NCBI RefSeq assembly: GCF_042660675.1
Contig: NZ_JBHSUL010000012.1
Span: 1-64,000, forward strand
DNA: 64,000 nt
DNA from: Marinilactibacillus sp042660675
Lineage (GTDB): Bacteria > Bacillota > Bacilli > Lactobacillales > Carnobacteriaceae_A
Reading direction: 5' to 3'
Part shown: positions 16,338-25,932 of the stretch, in pieces
Layout of the letters: each line of letters starts with the position of its first letter
Numbering within the stretch: position 1 is the first letter of the stretch
The notes under the pieces: generated by a model
The model's input: the letters and a program-made list of their open reading frames with translations, nothing else
What the model was told of the DNA's origin: nothing
The model's database searches: none
Position numbers and translations under genes: made by a program

Positions 16338-17195
16338 TTATATAGCAATATAGACGACTCTGTCTTGTCCTGCCATATCTTTCCAGATTTCTACCTCTGC
16401 ATTTGGTAGCGCATCTTGGAATATATTTTGAACACGTTGACCTTGAAGATAACCAATCTCCAGAATCACTTTAGCTTCTGGATTCAGTATTGACGGCAAC
16501 TCCTTTGCTAACCTTTTATAAATGTCTAGTCCATCTTCAGATGCAAACAAAGCAAGTGCAGGCTCATGTTCCAACACAGACTGATCCATTTCACCATGTT
16601 CAGATGTTGAGATATAAGGCGGGTTAGACAGAATTAGATCGTAATGATGTGTTCTTACAGCTCTCGTTAAGTCACTTAAATAAAATCTAACCTCTGCTTT
16701 CATTGAGGCTGCGTTTTGTTTAGCAATCTCTAATGCTTCTGAGCTGATGTCCACTGCTGTGACTTGGTCTTTTGGTCTTTCTAGTTTGTGAGAAATAGCT
16801 AATACGCCTGTCCCGGTTCCGATATCTAGCACGTCCAATGACTTGGATGATAAAGTCTTCAAATATCGATCAAACCATTCTTCAGTTTCAGGTCTAGGAA
16901 TAAGCGTATCGCTTGTCACTTTAAATTTTCTATCGTAAAACCATTCATGACCGACAATATGCTGCACGGGTCTTCCCTCTAAATAATGATGTAAATCGTT
17001 TAGAAATTGCTCTTTCATCTTTTCCGGCATGACTTGTGAACCCATTCTAACCAAATCTGTCTTTGTTAAATTAAATCGCTCTTTTAACAGCCATTCAGCT
17101 GCGTATCCTTCAAGCTCTGCTTTTTTTAAAAAAGAAGAAGCCCCTGAAAGGACTTCTCTGATGGTTTCTTTATGGTATAAATCATTCATACTCAT
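16338..17195 (-). CDS. prmC: Peptide chain release factor N5-glutamine methyltransferase PrmC
   Basis: PrmC methylates the glutamine of the GGQ motif in release factors RF1 and RF2, improving termination. The 285-residue product has a helical N-terminal domain and a SAM-binding domain with VLDIGTGTGVLAIS. The glutamine-binding motif NPPYIS is intact. Its ATG lies inside the end of prfA, whose stop it overlaps, so the substrate protein and its modifier are translated together. GGAG ten bases upstream favours the ATG at 17195; the in-frame ATG at 17189 is possible. Confidence 0.93.
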   Translation of the reverse strand: MSMNDLYHKETIREVLSGASSFLKKAELEGYAAEWLLKERFNLTKTDLVRMGSQVMPEKMKEQFLNDLHHYLEGRPVQHIVGHEWFYDRKFKVTSDTLIPRPETEEWFDRYLKTLSSKSLDVLDIGTGTGVLAISHKLERPKDQVTAVDISSEALEIAKQNAASMKAEVRFYLSDLTRAVRTHHYDLILSNPPYISTSEHGEMDQSVLEHEPALALFASEDGLDIYKRLAKELPSILNPEAKVILEIGYLQGQRVQNIFQDALPNAEVEIWKDMAGQDRVVYIAI

Positions 17196-18267
17196 TTTGA
17201 AGTTGCTCCATTTTTTGAGCTTGTTCCCAGAAAACCAATGCATCGATAATTTCATCCATTTTACCCGCTAATATTTGGTCCAATTTTTGAAGAGTCAAGT
17301 TGATGCGGTGATCCGTAACTCGACTTTGGGGATAGTTATACGTACGGATTCTTTCAGAACGGTCTCCTGTTCCTACAGCTGTTTTACGTTCTGCATCTAC
17401 TTCTGCTTGTGCTTCTTGAGTGATCTTGTCATAAATACGCGATCTTAAAACTTTCATCGCTTTTTCTCTGTTTTTAAGTTGCGAACGCTCATCTTGCATA
17501 GCAACAACGACTCCGGTAGGCTCATGCGTTAATCTAACGGCTGATGCTGTTTTATTAACGTGCTGCCCGCCAGCGCCACTTGCATGATAAATATCTACAC
17601 GAATATCATTTTCTGCGATATCAATTTCAACATCTTCAGCTTCCGGCATAACGACAACTGTGGCAGTTGAGGTATGAATTCTACCTTGTGATTCGGTTTG
17701 AGGGATACGTTGTACTCGATGTGCACCGTTCTCAAATTTAAGCTTAGAGTAAACATTCTGTCCAGAAATCAGTAAGGTCACTTCTTTGTACCCACCAATC
17801 CCATTTGAATTTGCATCCAGCACTTCTGTTTTCCATCTTTGTGATTCCGCATAACGCTGGTACATATCCAGAAGATCCGCAGCAAATAATTGTGCTTCAT
17901 CTCCACCAGCAGCTCCTCTAATTTCCATGATGATATTTCGCTTGTCGTTCTCATCTCTAGGAAGCAATAAGATTTTCAATTCTTCTTCTAAAGCTGCTTT
18001 TTGTTTCAGCAACTCTGTTCTTTCTTCTCTAGCCATTTCTTCCATGTCATTATCCAGAGATTCTTCAAGCATTTCTTCTGTTTCAGAAATCCCTTCAACG
18101 ACTGCTTTATATTTTCTATAGCACGTGACGGTTTCTCTTAAGTCACCTTCTTCTCGACTAAGCTTCAAAAATCGATCAGTATCTGAAATAACTTCTGGGT
18201 CACTCAGTAATTCATTTAATTCGTCGTATCTATTATCTACTTGCTCTAGTCTGTCGTACATACTCAT
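17182..18267 (-). CDS. prfA: Peptide chain release factor 1
   Basis: RF1 recognises UAA and UAG in the ribosomal A site and triggers peptide release. The 361-residue protein has the GGQ loop (SGAGGQHVNKT) and the codon-reading tripeptide PQT (RIPQTESQGRIHTS). The coiled N-terminal domain is also present. Its ATG overlaps the tdk stop by four bases (ATGA) and its end overlaps prmC, giving a tightly coupled tdk-prfA-prmC unit. Confidence 0.97.
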   Translation of the reverse strand: MSMYDRLEQVDNRYDELNELLSDPEVISDTDRFLKLSREEGDLRETVTCYRKYKAVVEGISETEEMLEESLDNDMEEMAREERTELLKQKAALEEELKILLLPRDENDKRNIIMEIRGAAGGDEAQLFAADLLDMYQRYAESQRWKTEVLDANSNGIGGYKEVTLLISGQNVYSKLKFENGAHRVQRIPQTESQGRIHTSTATVVVMPEAEDVEIDIAENDIRVDIYHASGAGGQHVNKTASAVRLTHEPTGVVVAMQDERSQLKNREKAMKVLRSRIYDKITQEAQAEVDAERKTAVGTGDRSERIRTYNYPQSRVTDHRINLTLQKLDQILAGKMDEIIDALVFWEQAQKMEQLQNEYE

Positions 18268-18860
18268 TTTTCTTCGCCTCTTTCTAGACTACTTTCCATC
18301 GATTCATAATAATGTTTACGGCACACAGGATAATAAGCTTCGTTTCCTCCAACCATAATCTGGCTACCGGTTGAAACAGGTTTACCTTCCTGCATTCTCA
18401 TATTCATAATCGCTTTCTTGTGACAAAACCAGCAAATGGTCTTCATTTCTTCTATTTTATCAGCCAATAACAATAAATACTTCGAGCCTTCAAACAATTC
18501 GTTTCGAAAATCATTTTTTAATCCGAACGTCATAACCGGTATGTTTAACTGATCTACAATAAATGCGAGTTGTAAGACATGTTCTTTTTTTAAAAATTGC
18601 GCTTCATCAACCAATACGCAAGCTAGACCTTCTGATTGCTGTTTGACGACTTCAAACAAATCTGTTTGATCTTCGATAGGTGTCGCCTCACGCTTCAATC
18701 CAATTCGACTAGTGATATATCCAACAGAATCTCGGTCGTCAATCGCACTTGTAAATAGAAGAACTCTTTTATTTTGTTCTTCATAATTATAAGCTACTTT
18801 TAAAATTTCGATAGACTTCCCACTATTCATTGCACCATATCTAAAATATAGTTGAGCCAT
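18264..18860 (-). CDS. tdk: Thymidine kinase
   Basis: This enzyme phosphorylates thymidine to TMP in pyrimidine salvage. The 198-residue protein has the P-loop GAMNSGKS and the DEAQFL motif. A C-terminal zinc site is formed by CWFC and a later Cys-Arg-Lys-His pair. ATG at 18860 fits the family start (MAQLYFRYGAM), with AGGGC as the ribosome site. It is the first gene of the tdk-prfA-prmC-ywlC operon and has a near-consensus promoter. Confidence 0.95.
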   Translation of the reverse strand: MAQLYFRYGAMNSGKSIEILKVAYNYEEQNKRVLLFTSAIDDRDSVGYITSRIGLKREATPIEDQTDLFEVVKQQSEGLACVLVDEAQFLKKEHVLQLAFIVDQLNIPVMTFGLKNDFRNELFEGSKYLLLLADKIEEMKTICWFCHKKAIMNMRMQEGKPVSTGSQIMVGGNEAYYPVCRKHYYESMESSLERGEEK

Positions 18861-18927
18861 GATTTGCCCTACTTTCAATTTATTCTTAACCAGTTCTTAT
18901 AAAGCAAAAACTAGCCAATCCTTATAA

Positions 18928-18956
18928 ATTATATGATAACCCCAAGGAAAGTACAA
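18928..18956 (-). promoter_or_regulatory. Sigma-A promoter of the tdk operon
   Basis: TTGTAC (18951-18956) and a perfect TATAAT (18928-18933) are separated by 17 bases. The leader is about 60 bases. Confidence 0.75.
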
Positions 18957-19052
18957 GAGTTGTATCTACTGAATCCTAGAATATCTGTCACCAGACAACC
19001 ACATTGTCAAAGGCTAGCTTGTAAAAACGATTTCAAATTTAACGAATTATGG

Positions 19053-19058
19053 TACACT
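19053..19058 (+). promoter_or_regulatory. Candidate extended -10 promoter of manA
   Basis: TACACT is preceded by TGG, giving an extended -10 element 30 bases before the manA ATG. The -35 region (TTTCAA) is weak. Confidence 0.4.
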
Positions 19059-19087
19059 AAACGTACAAAATATCGAGGAGACTGATT

Positions 19088-20044
19088 ATGATTCAACCAT
19101 TATTTTTTACAGGTGTTATGCAAGAGAAAATCTGGGGAGGTACAAATCTTCGAGATCTTTTCGGCTACGATATTCCAAGTGAGCATACTGGAGAACTTTG
19201 GGCGATCAGTGCACACAAGAATGGACCTGCGACTGTTTCTCAAGGAGAGTACAAAGGTCAGACGTTAACAGAACTTTGGGATCAGCACCCTGAATTGTTC
19301 GGACACCAGCCAGGTGATGTTTTTCCACTTTTAACAAAAATTTTAGATGCTCAGACTGCACTATCTGTTCAAGTCCATCCAGATGACGCGTACGGATTAA
19401 AACACGAAGGTGAACTAGGCAAAACAGAATGCTGGTACGTAATTGATGCAGAAGACCAAGCGGAAATCGTTTTCGGCCATCACGCAAAAACAAAAGAAGC
19501 GTTTACTGAAATGATTCATGCTGGAGAATGGGATCAATTATTACGTTATGTGAAGGTGAAACCCGGTGATTTCTTTTATGTACCAAGTGGAACTGTCCAT
19601 GCAATCGGTGGTGGCATTACGATTCTTGAAACGCAACAATCCAGTGATACTACTTACCGCGTTTATGACTATGATCGAAAAGATGAGGCTGGTCAAACTC
19701 GACCTTTACACATCCAGCAGTCTATTGATGTCACAACGATTCCACACGTGGATCCTAAACCTATGCAAAATGTAGTTAAGCAAGGTGATACTGAGATTAA
19801 AACTTTTGTTGATAATGAGTTCTTCAAGGTAGAAGAATGGGTTGTTGACGGAGAAACGATTCTTAAAGCAAGTGGACTATACACTCTTGTCAGCGTGCTA
19901 AAAGGTGAAGGGAGCATCATCGTCGATTCTACTAGCTATCCACTCACTAAAGGCACTCATTTCATCTTACCGCATGGTATAAATGAGTGGACACTTAAAG
20001 GTCATCTTCAAATTATTGCTTCTACACCAGGAGAAAATATTTAA
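19088..20044 (+). CDS. manA: Mannose-6-phosphate isomerase, class I
   Basis: This zinc enzyme interconverts mannose 6-phosphate and fructose 6-phosphate, feeding mannose into glycolysis and GDP-mannose or glycan synthesis. The 318-residue cupin-fold protein has the metal-site motif VQVHPDD, GKTECWYV with the catalytic glutamate, and FYVPSGTVHAIG. The length is typical of the Firmicutes short form. GAGGAG precedes the ATG. It is monocistronic and convergent with amtB across a shared terminator. Confidence 0.94.
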   Translation: MIQPLFFTGVMQEKIWGGTNLRDLFGYDIPSEHTGELWAISAHKNGPATVSQGEYKGQTLTELWDQHPELFGHQPGDVFPLLTKILDAQTALSVQVHPDDAYGLKHEGELGKTECWYVIDAEDQAEIVFGHHAKTKEAFTEMIHAGEWDQLLRYVKVKPGDFFYVPSGTVHAIGGGITILETQQSSDTTYRVYDYDRKDEAGQTRPLHIQQSIDVTTIPHVDPKPMQNVVKQGDTEIKTFVDNEFFKVEEWVVDGETILKASGLYTLVSVLKGEGSIIVDSTSYPLTKGTHFILPHGINEWTLKGHLQIIASTPGENI

Positions 20045-20066
20045 TGACTAGAATTTAATCTAAAGT

Positions 20067-20110
20067 AAATGAGGACCAGGAAGACTTTAGCTTCCTGGTC
20101 CTCATTTTTT
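20067..20110. terminator. Bidirectional terminator between manA and amtB
   Basis: A perfect 17-bp stem (20067-20083 with 20091-20107) is flanked by A and T runs, serving both convergent genes. Confidence 0.92.
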
Positions 20111-21359
20111 AGAGTGTTTCCGAATAAATGGATGTAGTGCTTGCTTTGAAATCTGCATAACTACTAGCCAGTCCGTGTTCGCTGACGTCCATTCCCGCTT
20201 CCTCTTCTGCTGGAGATACTCTTAAGCCAATTGTAGAATCAATGACTTTGAACGTTATAGTCATTGTAGCAGCTACCCATACTATCACTGCAGCGACGCC
20301 AATAAACTGAATCAATAATAGTCCACCATTTCCTCCATAGAGCAATCCCCCGTCTGTAGAGAAAACTCCGATTAGAATTGTTCCAAGAGCCCCCGCAATT
20401 CCATGTACACCAAAAGCTCCGACTGGATCATCAATTTTTAATTTGTTTTCGACGAATTCTGTACCATAGATCATCGCAACAGAAGACAAAATACCGATCC
20501 CAAAAGCCCCCGCTGGTTGAACGACGGCACAACCGGCTGTAATACCAACCAACCCTGCAAGTGCACCATTTAACGTCAAGCTAACATCTGGCTTCCCGAA
20601 TTTGACCCAAGACAAGATCATCGCAACGAGTGTTCCAGAAGCTGCTGATAGATTTGTATTTAACAATATAAGACCAATCAGACTCAATGACTCATCCCCA
20701 GAAGCTTCCAAAGTAGATGCTCCGTTAAACCCAAACCAAGCAAACCATAAGATAAATACCCCTAAAGCAGCCAATAACACATTGTGACCGGGTATTGACT
20801 GTGCACGACCTTGTTTATCAAATTTACCAATTCGCGGCCCAATGATCTTCGCGCCGATAATTGCTGTTACACCACCTACCATATGCACTGCTGTAGAACC
20901 GGCAAAATCTTGAAATCCTAAACTAGATAACCAGCCGCCTCCCCAGATCCAGTGGCCAGATATGGGATAAACGATTCCTGAAATAATAATAGTATAAAGC
21001 AAGTATGAACTAAATTTTGTTCTTTCTGCCATCGCTCCAGAAACAATGGTCGCTGCTGTTGCGCAAAAGACTGTTTGAAACATCAAGATTACGTATCCAG
21101 GTATATTCGTATCATAGTTTCCTGTTACAAAAAAGTCAGGTGTTCCAATAACCCCCGCTATACTTGGTCCAAACATAATTCCAAAACCAATCACCCAATA
21201 GAGTAAAGACCCCAGTACAAAATCCATGATATTCTTCATAATAATATTGCCTACGTTTTTAGCTCTTGTAAATCCTGATTCTAAAATAGCAAACCCTGCT
21301 TGCATAAAAAACACGAGCACAATCCCTAACAAAACCCAAATCGTATCAGTAGCTGACAT
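20109..21359 (-). CDS. amtB: Ammonium channel AmtB
   Basis: This 416-residue polytopic protein has about eleven membrane helices and conducts ammonium/ammonia. The twin pore histidines are present (STAVHMVGG and GVHGIAGALG), as is the AMT signature region around AERTKFSSY. No glnK regulator gene lies beside it, although amtB-glnK pairing is common. I found no GlnR/TnrA box upstream, but a fair promoter is present. The gene is monocistronic with a terminator shared with manA. Confidence 0.93.
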   Translation of the reverse strand: MSATDTIWVLLGIVLVFFMQAGFAILESGFTRAKNVGNIIMKNIMDFVLGSLLYWVIGFGIMFGPSIAGVIGTPDFFVTGNYDTNIPGYVILMFQTVFCATAATIVSGAMAERTKFSSYLLYTIIISGIVYPISGHWIWGGGWLSSLGFQDFAGSTAVHMVGGVTAIIGAKIIGPRIGKFDKQGRAQSIPGHNVLLAALGVFILWFAWFGFNGASTLEASGDESLSLIGLILLNTNLSAASGTLVAMILSWVKFGKPDVSLTLNGALAGLVGITAGCAVVQPAGAFGIGILSSVAMIYGTEFVENKLKIDDPVGAFGVHGIAGALGTILIGVFSTDGGLLYGGNGGLLLIQFIGVAAVIVWVAATMTITFKVIDSTIGLRVSPAEEEAGMDVSEHGLASSYADFKASTTSIYSETL

Positions 21360-21390
21360 GTATTGATTCCCCCTTTGATATGTTATGACT

Positions 21391-21420
21391 ACTATACTTT
21401 TAAAGTGGTCTATTTATCAA
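21391..21420 (-). promoter_or_regulatory. Candidate sigma-A promoter of amtB
   Basis: TTGATA (21415-21420) and TATAGT (21391-21396) are spaced by 18 bases, about 32 bases before the amtB ATG. Confidence 0.5.
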
Positions 21421-21533
21421 CAGCATTTAACCGTCTTCGTTCAATCTTAAGTATACCCCTTATATATCATTAAAATATCACTTTGATAACCCTTACCACT
21501 TTATATAATAATCATTTCACCCGAATTGGTCTA

Positions 21534-21572
21534 TACAAAAAAAACAAGACCCTATCTAAAAGGTCTTGTTTT
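21534..21572 (-). terminator. Terminator of the TetR-ABC exporter operon
   Basis: A perfect 11-bp stem (21541-21551 with 21562-21572) is followed by eight T residues on the minus strand. Confidence 0.9.
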
Positions 21573-21607
21573 GTGAATCAATATCCAATTACTTTGCCGA
21601 CAAAAGA

Positions 21608-23482
21608 TTAAGCATAATCTTCGTTCTCTTCATAAGAAGCAAACTGACTATTGTAAAGATCTGCATAAAAGCCATCTTGTTCCATCAATTCATCATGATT
21701 TCCCGTTTCAATGACGTCTCCTTGGTTCATAACAATAATTTTATCCGCATCACGAATTGTAGACAATCTATGCGCAACTACAAAACTTGTTCTGTTTTCA
21801 AGCAAGTTCGTCATGGCTTTTTGAATGAGAATTTCCGTTCTAGTATCTACAGAAGACGTTGCTTCATCAAGAATCAATACTTCTGGATCAGCCAAGAATG
21901 CACGGGCGATTGTAATTAGTTGACGCTGTCCTTGGGAAATATTCGTTCCTTCTTCATTTAAAATCGTATTATATCCTTCTGGAAGTCTTCTGACAAAATC
22001 ATCTACGTGCGCTGCTTTAGCAGCTGCATAAATTCGATCTCGGTCATGTCCGTGTTCTTCGCTACCGTAGGCAATATTATCCCAGATTGTACCATTAAAT
22101 GACCAAGTATCTTGAAGAACCATTGAAAATTTCTTTCTAAGCTCAGGTTTAGGAATATCTCTTGTGTCTACCCCTTCAAAGCGTATGCTTCCGCCTTTAA
22201 CGTCATAGAAGCGTTCCAAAAGGTTGATCAGCGTTGATTTACCTGCACCAGTTGGTCCAACTACAGCAATCATATCACCTGGTTTAACGGTTAGATTGAA
22301 ATCGTTCATTAGTAATGCATCATCGGCTTCGTCTCCATAGCCAAACTGAACATGCTCAAACTCAACTTTATATGGTGTGTTGGGCTTGGGTTCAAATCCA
22401 GAAGATTCCTCTTGCATCTCTTCTTCATCCAACACTTCAAATACTCGCTCACAAGCAGCTATCGTCACTTGAATCGTATTAGCTAAGTTGGCAATTTGCC
22501 TTACAGGTTGCGAGAATTGATTCACGTACTGGATAAAAGCTTGTACATTACCAAGGGACATTGTTCCGTTAGCTACACCCATTCCTCCGACAATCGCTAC
22601 ACCAAAGTACCCTAAATCTCTTGAAAAGCTGACTAAAGGCATCATAATTCCCGATAGAAACTGGGCTTTTAATGAGGCATCGTTTAAGCGGTCACTTCTG
22701 TCATCGAATTTTTTAATTTCATCTTCTTCACGGTTATATGTTTTAACCACCGTGTGTCCTGAGAACGTCTCTTCTACATGATCATTTACATTTCCTAACT
22801 CACGCTGTTGATTCGCAAATTGCTTTTGTGATTTCGGTGCTACAAAAGCGATTAAAATCAAACTGATTGGTACTGTCGCAATTGTCACAAAGGTTAGTCG
22901 TAAATCAATCAAGCTCATTACGATCAAAACCGTTACAAACTGCACGACACTGATAATAAACTGAGTCAGTGACTGTTGCAAAGTATTGGCAATCTGATCC
23001 ATATCGTTAACCGCACGTGAAAGGATATCTCCTGTTGAGTGCGTGTCATAATATTTAATCGGTAATCTAGAAATTTTTTCTTTTAATTCTTTACGCATAT
23101 CATACACAGTTTTTTGAGCAATTCTAGCGGTGATAAATTGCTGAAAAAACTGAAAAACAGCTTGAGTAACGTATACGATAGCTACCGTAAGAATGATATT
23201 TTGAATGACCCCAAAATCAATCGGGAATCGATCAATCGTCTCGCCAGCTTCTTGCAGGCTTCTTCCTTCTTGAAGGCCTCTGTAAATCTCAGTTGTTGCT
23301 CGACCTAAAATATGGGGTGCTTGAGCAGACATGATTGTGGCTGCAATTGCTAGGAATAGTGTTGCAACAAGTGCCCAGAATCGAGTCGACATATATTTTA
23401 TAAGTCTTAATACCGTTCCCCAAAAATTATTCGCTTTTTTTGCACGCATGTGGGCTGCGTTTCCTGTTCCACCTTTTGCCAT
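21608..23482 (-). CDS. Heterodimeric ABC exporter subunit (catalytic-site half)
   Basis: This 624-residue half-transporter has an N-terminal six-helix membrane domain (about 30-330) and a C-terminal ATPase domain. Walker A is GPTGAGKST. Walker B is VLILDEATSSVD with the catalytic glutamate, and the H-loop (VVAHRLST) is intact. The signature is the non-standard NISQGQRQL. It starts directly after the stop of its partner (TAAATG). Together they should form an LmrCD/TM287-288-type multidrug or lipid exporter, with the intact Walker B and H-loop supplied by this subunit. The substrate is unknown. Confidence 0.9.
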   Translation of the reverse strand: MAKGGTGNAAHMRAKKANNFWGTVLRLIKYMSTRFWALVATLFLAIAATIMSAQAPHILGRATTEIYRGLQEGRSLQEAGETIDRFPIDFGVIQNIILTVAIVYVTQAVFQFFQQFITARIAQKTVYDMRKELKEKISRLPIKYYDTHSTGDILSRAVNDMDQIANTLQQSLTQFIISVVQFVTVLIVMSLIDLRLTFVTIATVPISLILIAFVAPKSQKQFANQQRELGNVNDHVEETFSGHTVVKTYNREEDEIKKFDDRSDRLNDASLKAQFLSGIMMPLVSFSRDLGYFGVAIVGGMGVANGTMSLGNVQAFIQYVNQFSQPVRQIANLANTIQVTIAACERVFEVLDEEEMQEESSGFEPKPNTPYKVEFEHVQFGYGDEADDALLMNDFNLTVKPGDMIAVVGPTGAGKSTLINLLERFYDVKGGSIRFEGVDTRDIPKPELRKKFSMVLQDTWSFNGTIWDNIAYGSEEHGHDRDRIYAAAKAAHVDDFVRRLPEGYNTILNEEGTNISQGQRQLITIARAFLADPEVLILDEATSSVDTRTEILIQKAMTNLLENRTSFVVAHRLSTIRDADKIIVMNQGDVIETGNHDELMEQDGFYADLYNSQFASYEENEDYA

Positions 23483-25201
23483 TTAAATGTCCTCTCCTTT
23501 CAACTGAGATTCCATGATTTCCTGATAGACAGGGTTGTTTTCTTTCAATTCCTCATGTGTTCCTTTACCCACGACTGTTCCTTGATCTAATACAATGATT
23601 TGATCTGCATCAATAACTGTACTAATTCGTTGTGCAATAATAATGACCGCAGCGTCTCTAGTGTCAGGTTTCAAAGCCTCTCTTAGTTTCGCATCAGTCT
23701 TGAAATCAAGTGCAGAAAAAGAATCATCAAATACCAAAATATCTGCATTAGTAACGAGTGCTCTTGCAATACTAAGTCTTTGTCGTTGTCCACCGGAGAA
23801 GTTTCCTCCACCTTGTTCTACTCTTGAATCTAATTGTTTTGGTAAGCCCGAAACGAAATCTTTACCTTGAGCTACTTCCAGCGCATGCCAGATTTCTTCA
23901 TCTGAGGCTTCTGGTCGACCATATTTCATATTTTCACGAATGGTCCCACTGAAAAGCAATGCTTTTTGGGGCGCAAATCCAATCAGTCGTCTTAATTCAC
24001 CTTGTTTTACATCCCTAATATCAATACCATTTACTTTAATTTGACCACTTTCAACTTCGTAAAGGCGTGAAATCAGATTAGCTAAAGTTGTCTTACCAGA
24101 TCCGGTACCTCCGATAATAGCCAGTCTTTCTCCTTTATTTAAAGTGAAGTTAATCCCTTCTAAAGCTGTCGCTTCTGCCCCATGATATCTGAAACTCACG
24201 TTATCAAATTGAACAGAGACGTCAGTATCCGTCAATTTCTTAGGGTTTTTAGGATCTTCAATTAAATTAGGTGTATTTAAAACTTCCATTACCCGTTCTG
24301 CTGCAACTTGGCCACGAGGCAGGAAGAACAACACCATTGAAACCATCATTACGCCGATTAAAATTTGCATAGCATAGGTCATGAAGGCAACCATATTCCC
24401 CACTTGCATATCACCCGTACTAATAAACTGTGCACCAAACCAAGTAATTAAAATATTTGTTACACTAACGGCTAAGACCATTGAGGGCATCATAAACGCC
24501 ATGATAGTATTGGCTTTAATAGAAGTTTGAGCAAAATCCCAGTTCGCTTCATCGAAACGTTCACGTTCATAAGCATCTTTGTTGAAGGCACGAATAACCC
24601 GAATACCTGTTAGACCTTCACGAAAGATTCTATTCAAATTATCTGTTTTTCTTTGCATAGATTTAAATAATGGACTTGAAAATCTTAAAATGAACCAAAT
24701 CAATGCACCTAGCACTGGCATTGTAATGAAGAATACGAAAGCAAGTCTTGGTTCTCTAGAGTAGGCCATTGCGCCAGCACCAATCATTAAAAATGGCGCT
24801 AATATCATAGTCCGCAAGACCATCATCATAACAAACTGTAACTGCATGATGTCATTCGTAGCTCTAGTAATCAGCGTGGACGTACCAAATCTGTCCAGTT
24901 CCTCATTTGTAAAATAAATAACCATGCGGTAAATTTTCTTTCTCAAGGTATGACCCAGTCCTTGAGACTCTTTCGCCGCAAAAAAAACATTTAAAAGAGC
25001 AGAAACAATTGTCAGGAGTGTGAATCCTAACATGAAAAAACCATTTCTTACGATATAATCAATGTTTCCTTCTGAAACCCCAAAGTCTATGATATTTGCA
25101 GTAATGGTTGGCATCGCCAACATCCCAGCAACTTGAACTGCCATAAAGAAGACAGTAATGAGTACATTCCAGGGATTCATAAATTTTGCTACTTTTCTCA
25201 T
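23483..25201 (-). CDS. Heterodimeric ABC exporter subunit (degenerate-site half)
   Basis: This 572-residue half-transporter has a six-helix domain (about 15-310) and an ATPase domain with Walker A GGTGSGKTT and the standard signature NFSGGQRQR. Its Walker B ends FDDSFSALD, with aspartate where the catalytic glutamate belongs. The H-loop histidine is glutamine (IIAQRIST). These are the marks of the degenerate half of a heterodimeric exporter. The ATG overlaps the TetR stop by four bases and the next gene follows without a gap, so all three are co-translated under TetR control. Confidence 0.9.
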   Translation of the reverse strand: MRKVAKFMNPWNVLITVFFMAVQVAGMLAMPTITANIIDFGVSEGNIDYIVRNGFFMLGFTLLTIVSALLNVFFAAKESQGLGHTLRKKIYRMVIYFTNEELDRFGTSTLITRATNDIMQLQFVMMMVLRTMILAPFLMIGAGAMAYSREPRLAFVFFITMPVLGALIWFILRFSSPLFKSMQRKTDNLNRIFREGLTGIRVIRAFNKDAYERERFDEANWDFAQTSIKANTIMAFMMPSMVLAVSVTNILITWFGAQFISTGDMQVGNMVAFMTYAMQILIGVMMVSMVLFFLPRGQVAAERVMEVLNTPNLIEDPKNPKKLTDTDVSVQFDNVSFRYHGAEATALEGINFTLNKGERLAIIGGTGSGKTTLANLISRLYEVESGQIKVNGIDIRDVKQGELRRLIGFAPQKALLFSGTIRENMKYGRPEASDEEIWHALEVAQGKDFVSGLPKQLDSRVEQGGGNFSGGQRQRLSIARALVTNADILVFDDSFSALDFKTDAKLREALKPDTRDAAVIIIAQRISTVIDADQIIVLDQGTVVGKGTHEELKENNPVYQEIMESQLKGEDI

Positions 25202-25857
25202 ACTTCATCCTCCATTTTTTCATCAGTTAACTCTTTTAAAACACCCTTTGTCATCCATTCTAAGCGTGTTGCAAATAATTTCTGCGTCTCTTCAATCGTC
25301 AACTCTTTCCAGAAGCCTTCCATAATCGTGTCATTTAAAATATTCAGTATATATCTTAAAATTGAAATAAATTCCTGATCCGTACACGCTTTAACTTGCT
25401 CTCTTTTAACGACATCAATCACTCGTTCATCTATAGGATGTTCCGTCTTGTTGTTAGAAGGAGTGGCAATAATCGTTGCGCCAGATTCCTGATTGATTTG
25501 ATAATTCATATGCAGATACATATTTTCAAAAAAACCGAATTTCTCTGAATCCATAATATATTTGATATACTTTTCACCAAAAATTTTATAACCTTCATAG
25601 AAATCACCTTCTACTTCTTTAAAACTTTTAACCATCAATCGATTATAGTTATACTTGAATTTGCCTAATAAATAAAAATATAAGTCCTTTTTATCTTCAA
25701 AATATTGGTAAAAGCTTCCACGCGAGATTCCTGCATTTTTTACAATATTAGAAATCGAAGCTTCATTGAGCGATTTTTCAGTGAACTCCTTCATTGCTCC
25801 TGCAATCAATCTTTCTCTTTTTGACTCTGGTAAATTGAAAAATGTCTGTGTTGGCAT
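25198..25857 (-). CDS. TetR-family repressor of the exporter operon
   Basis: This 219-residue regulator has a TetR helix-turn-helix at the N-terminus (SISNIVKNAGISRGSFYQYF, about residues 32-51) and a ligand-binding helical domain. It is the first gene of an operon with two ABC half-transporters, overlapping the first by four bases. Two near-identical palindromes flank and occupy its own promoter, strongly implying autoregulation. The start was set at 25857, where GGAGGGG lies upstream, instead of twelve codons earlier. The inducer is unknown but is probably an exporter substrate. Confidence 0.92.
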   Translation of the reverse strand: MPTQTFFNLPESKRERLIAGAMKEFTEKSLNEASISNIVKNAGISRGSFYQYFEDKKDLYFYLLGKFKYNYNRLMVKSFKEVEGDFYEGYKIFGEKYIKYIMDSEKFGFFENMYLHMNYQINQESGATIIATPSNNKTEHPIDERVIDVVKREQVKACTDQEFISILRYILNILNDTIMEGFWKELTIEETQKLFATRLEWMTKGVLKELTDEKMEDEV

Positions 25858-25902
25858 ATTTCCCCTCCTATTCCTCCAGGTTTCTTTATACATTATCTAA
25901 TA

Positions 25903-25915
25903 TGACATGGTGTCA
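25903..25915. promoter_or_regulatory. TetR operator O2 (TGACA-N3-TGTCA)
   Basis: This palindrome (TGACATGGTGTCA, extended by A/T to 6-bp arms) lies about 11-23 bases downstream of the predicted transcription start. It has the same arms as O1, whose centre is 38 bases away. Confidence 0.75.
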
Positions 25916-25932
25916 TGAAACATACTTTTGCT

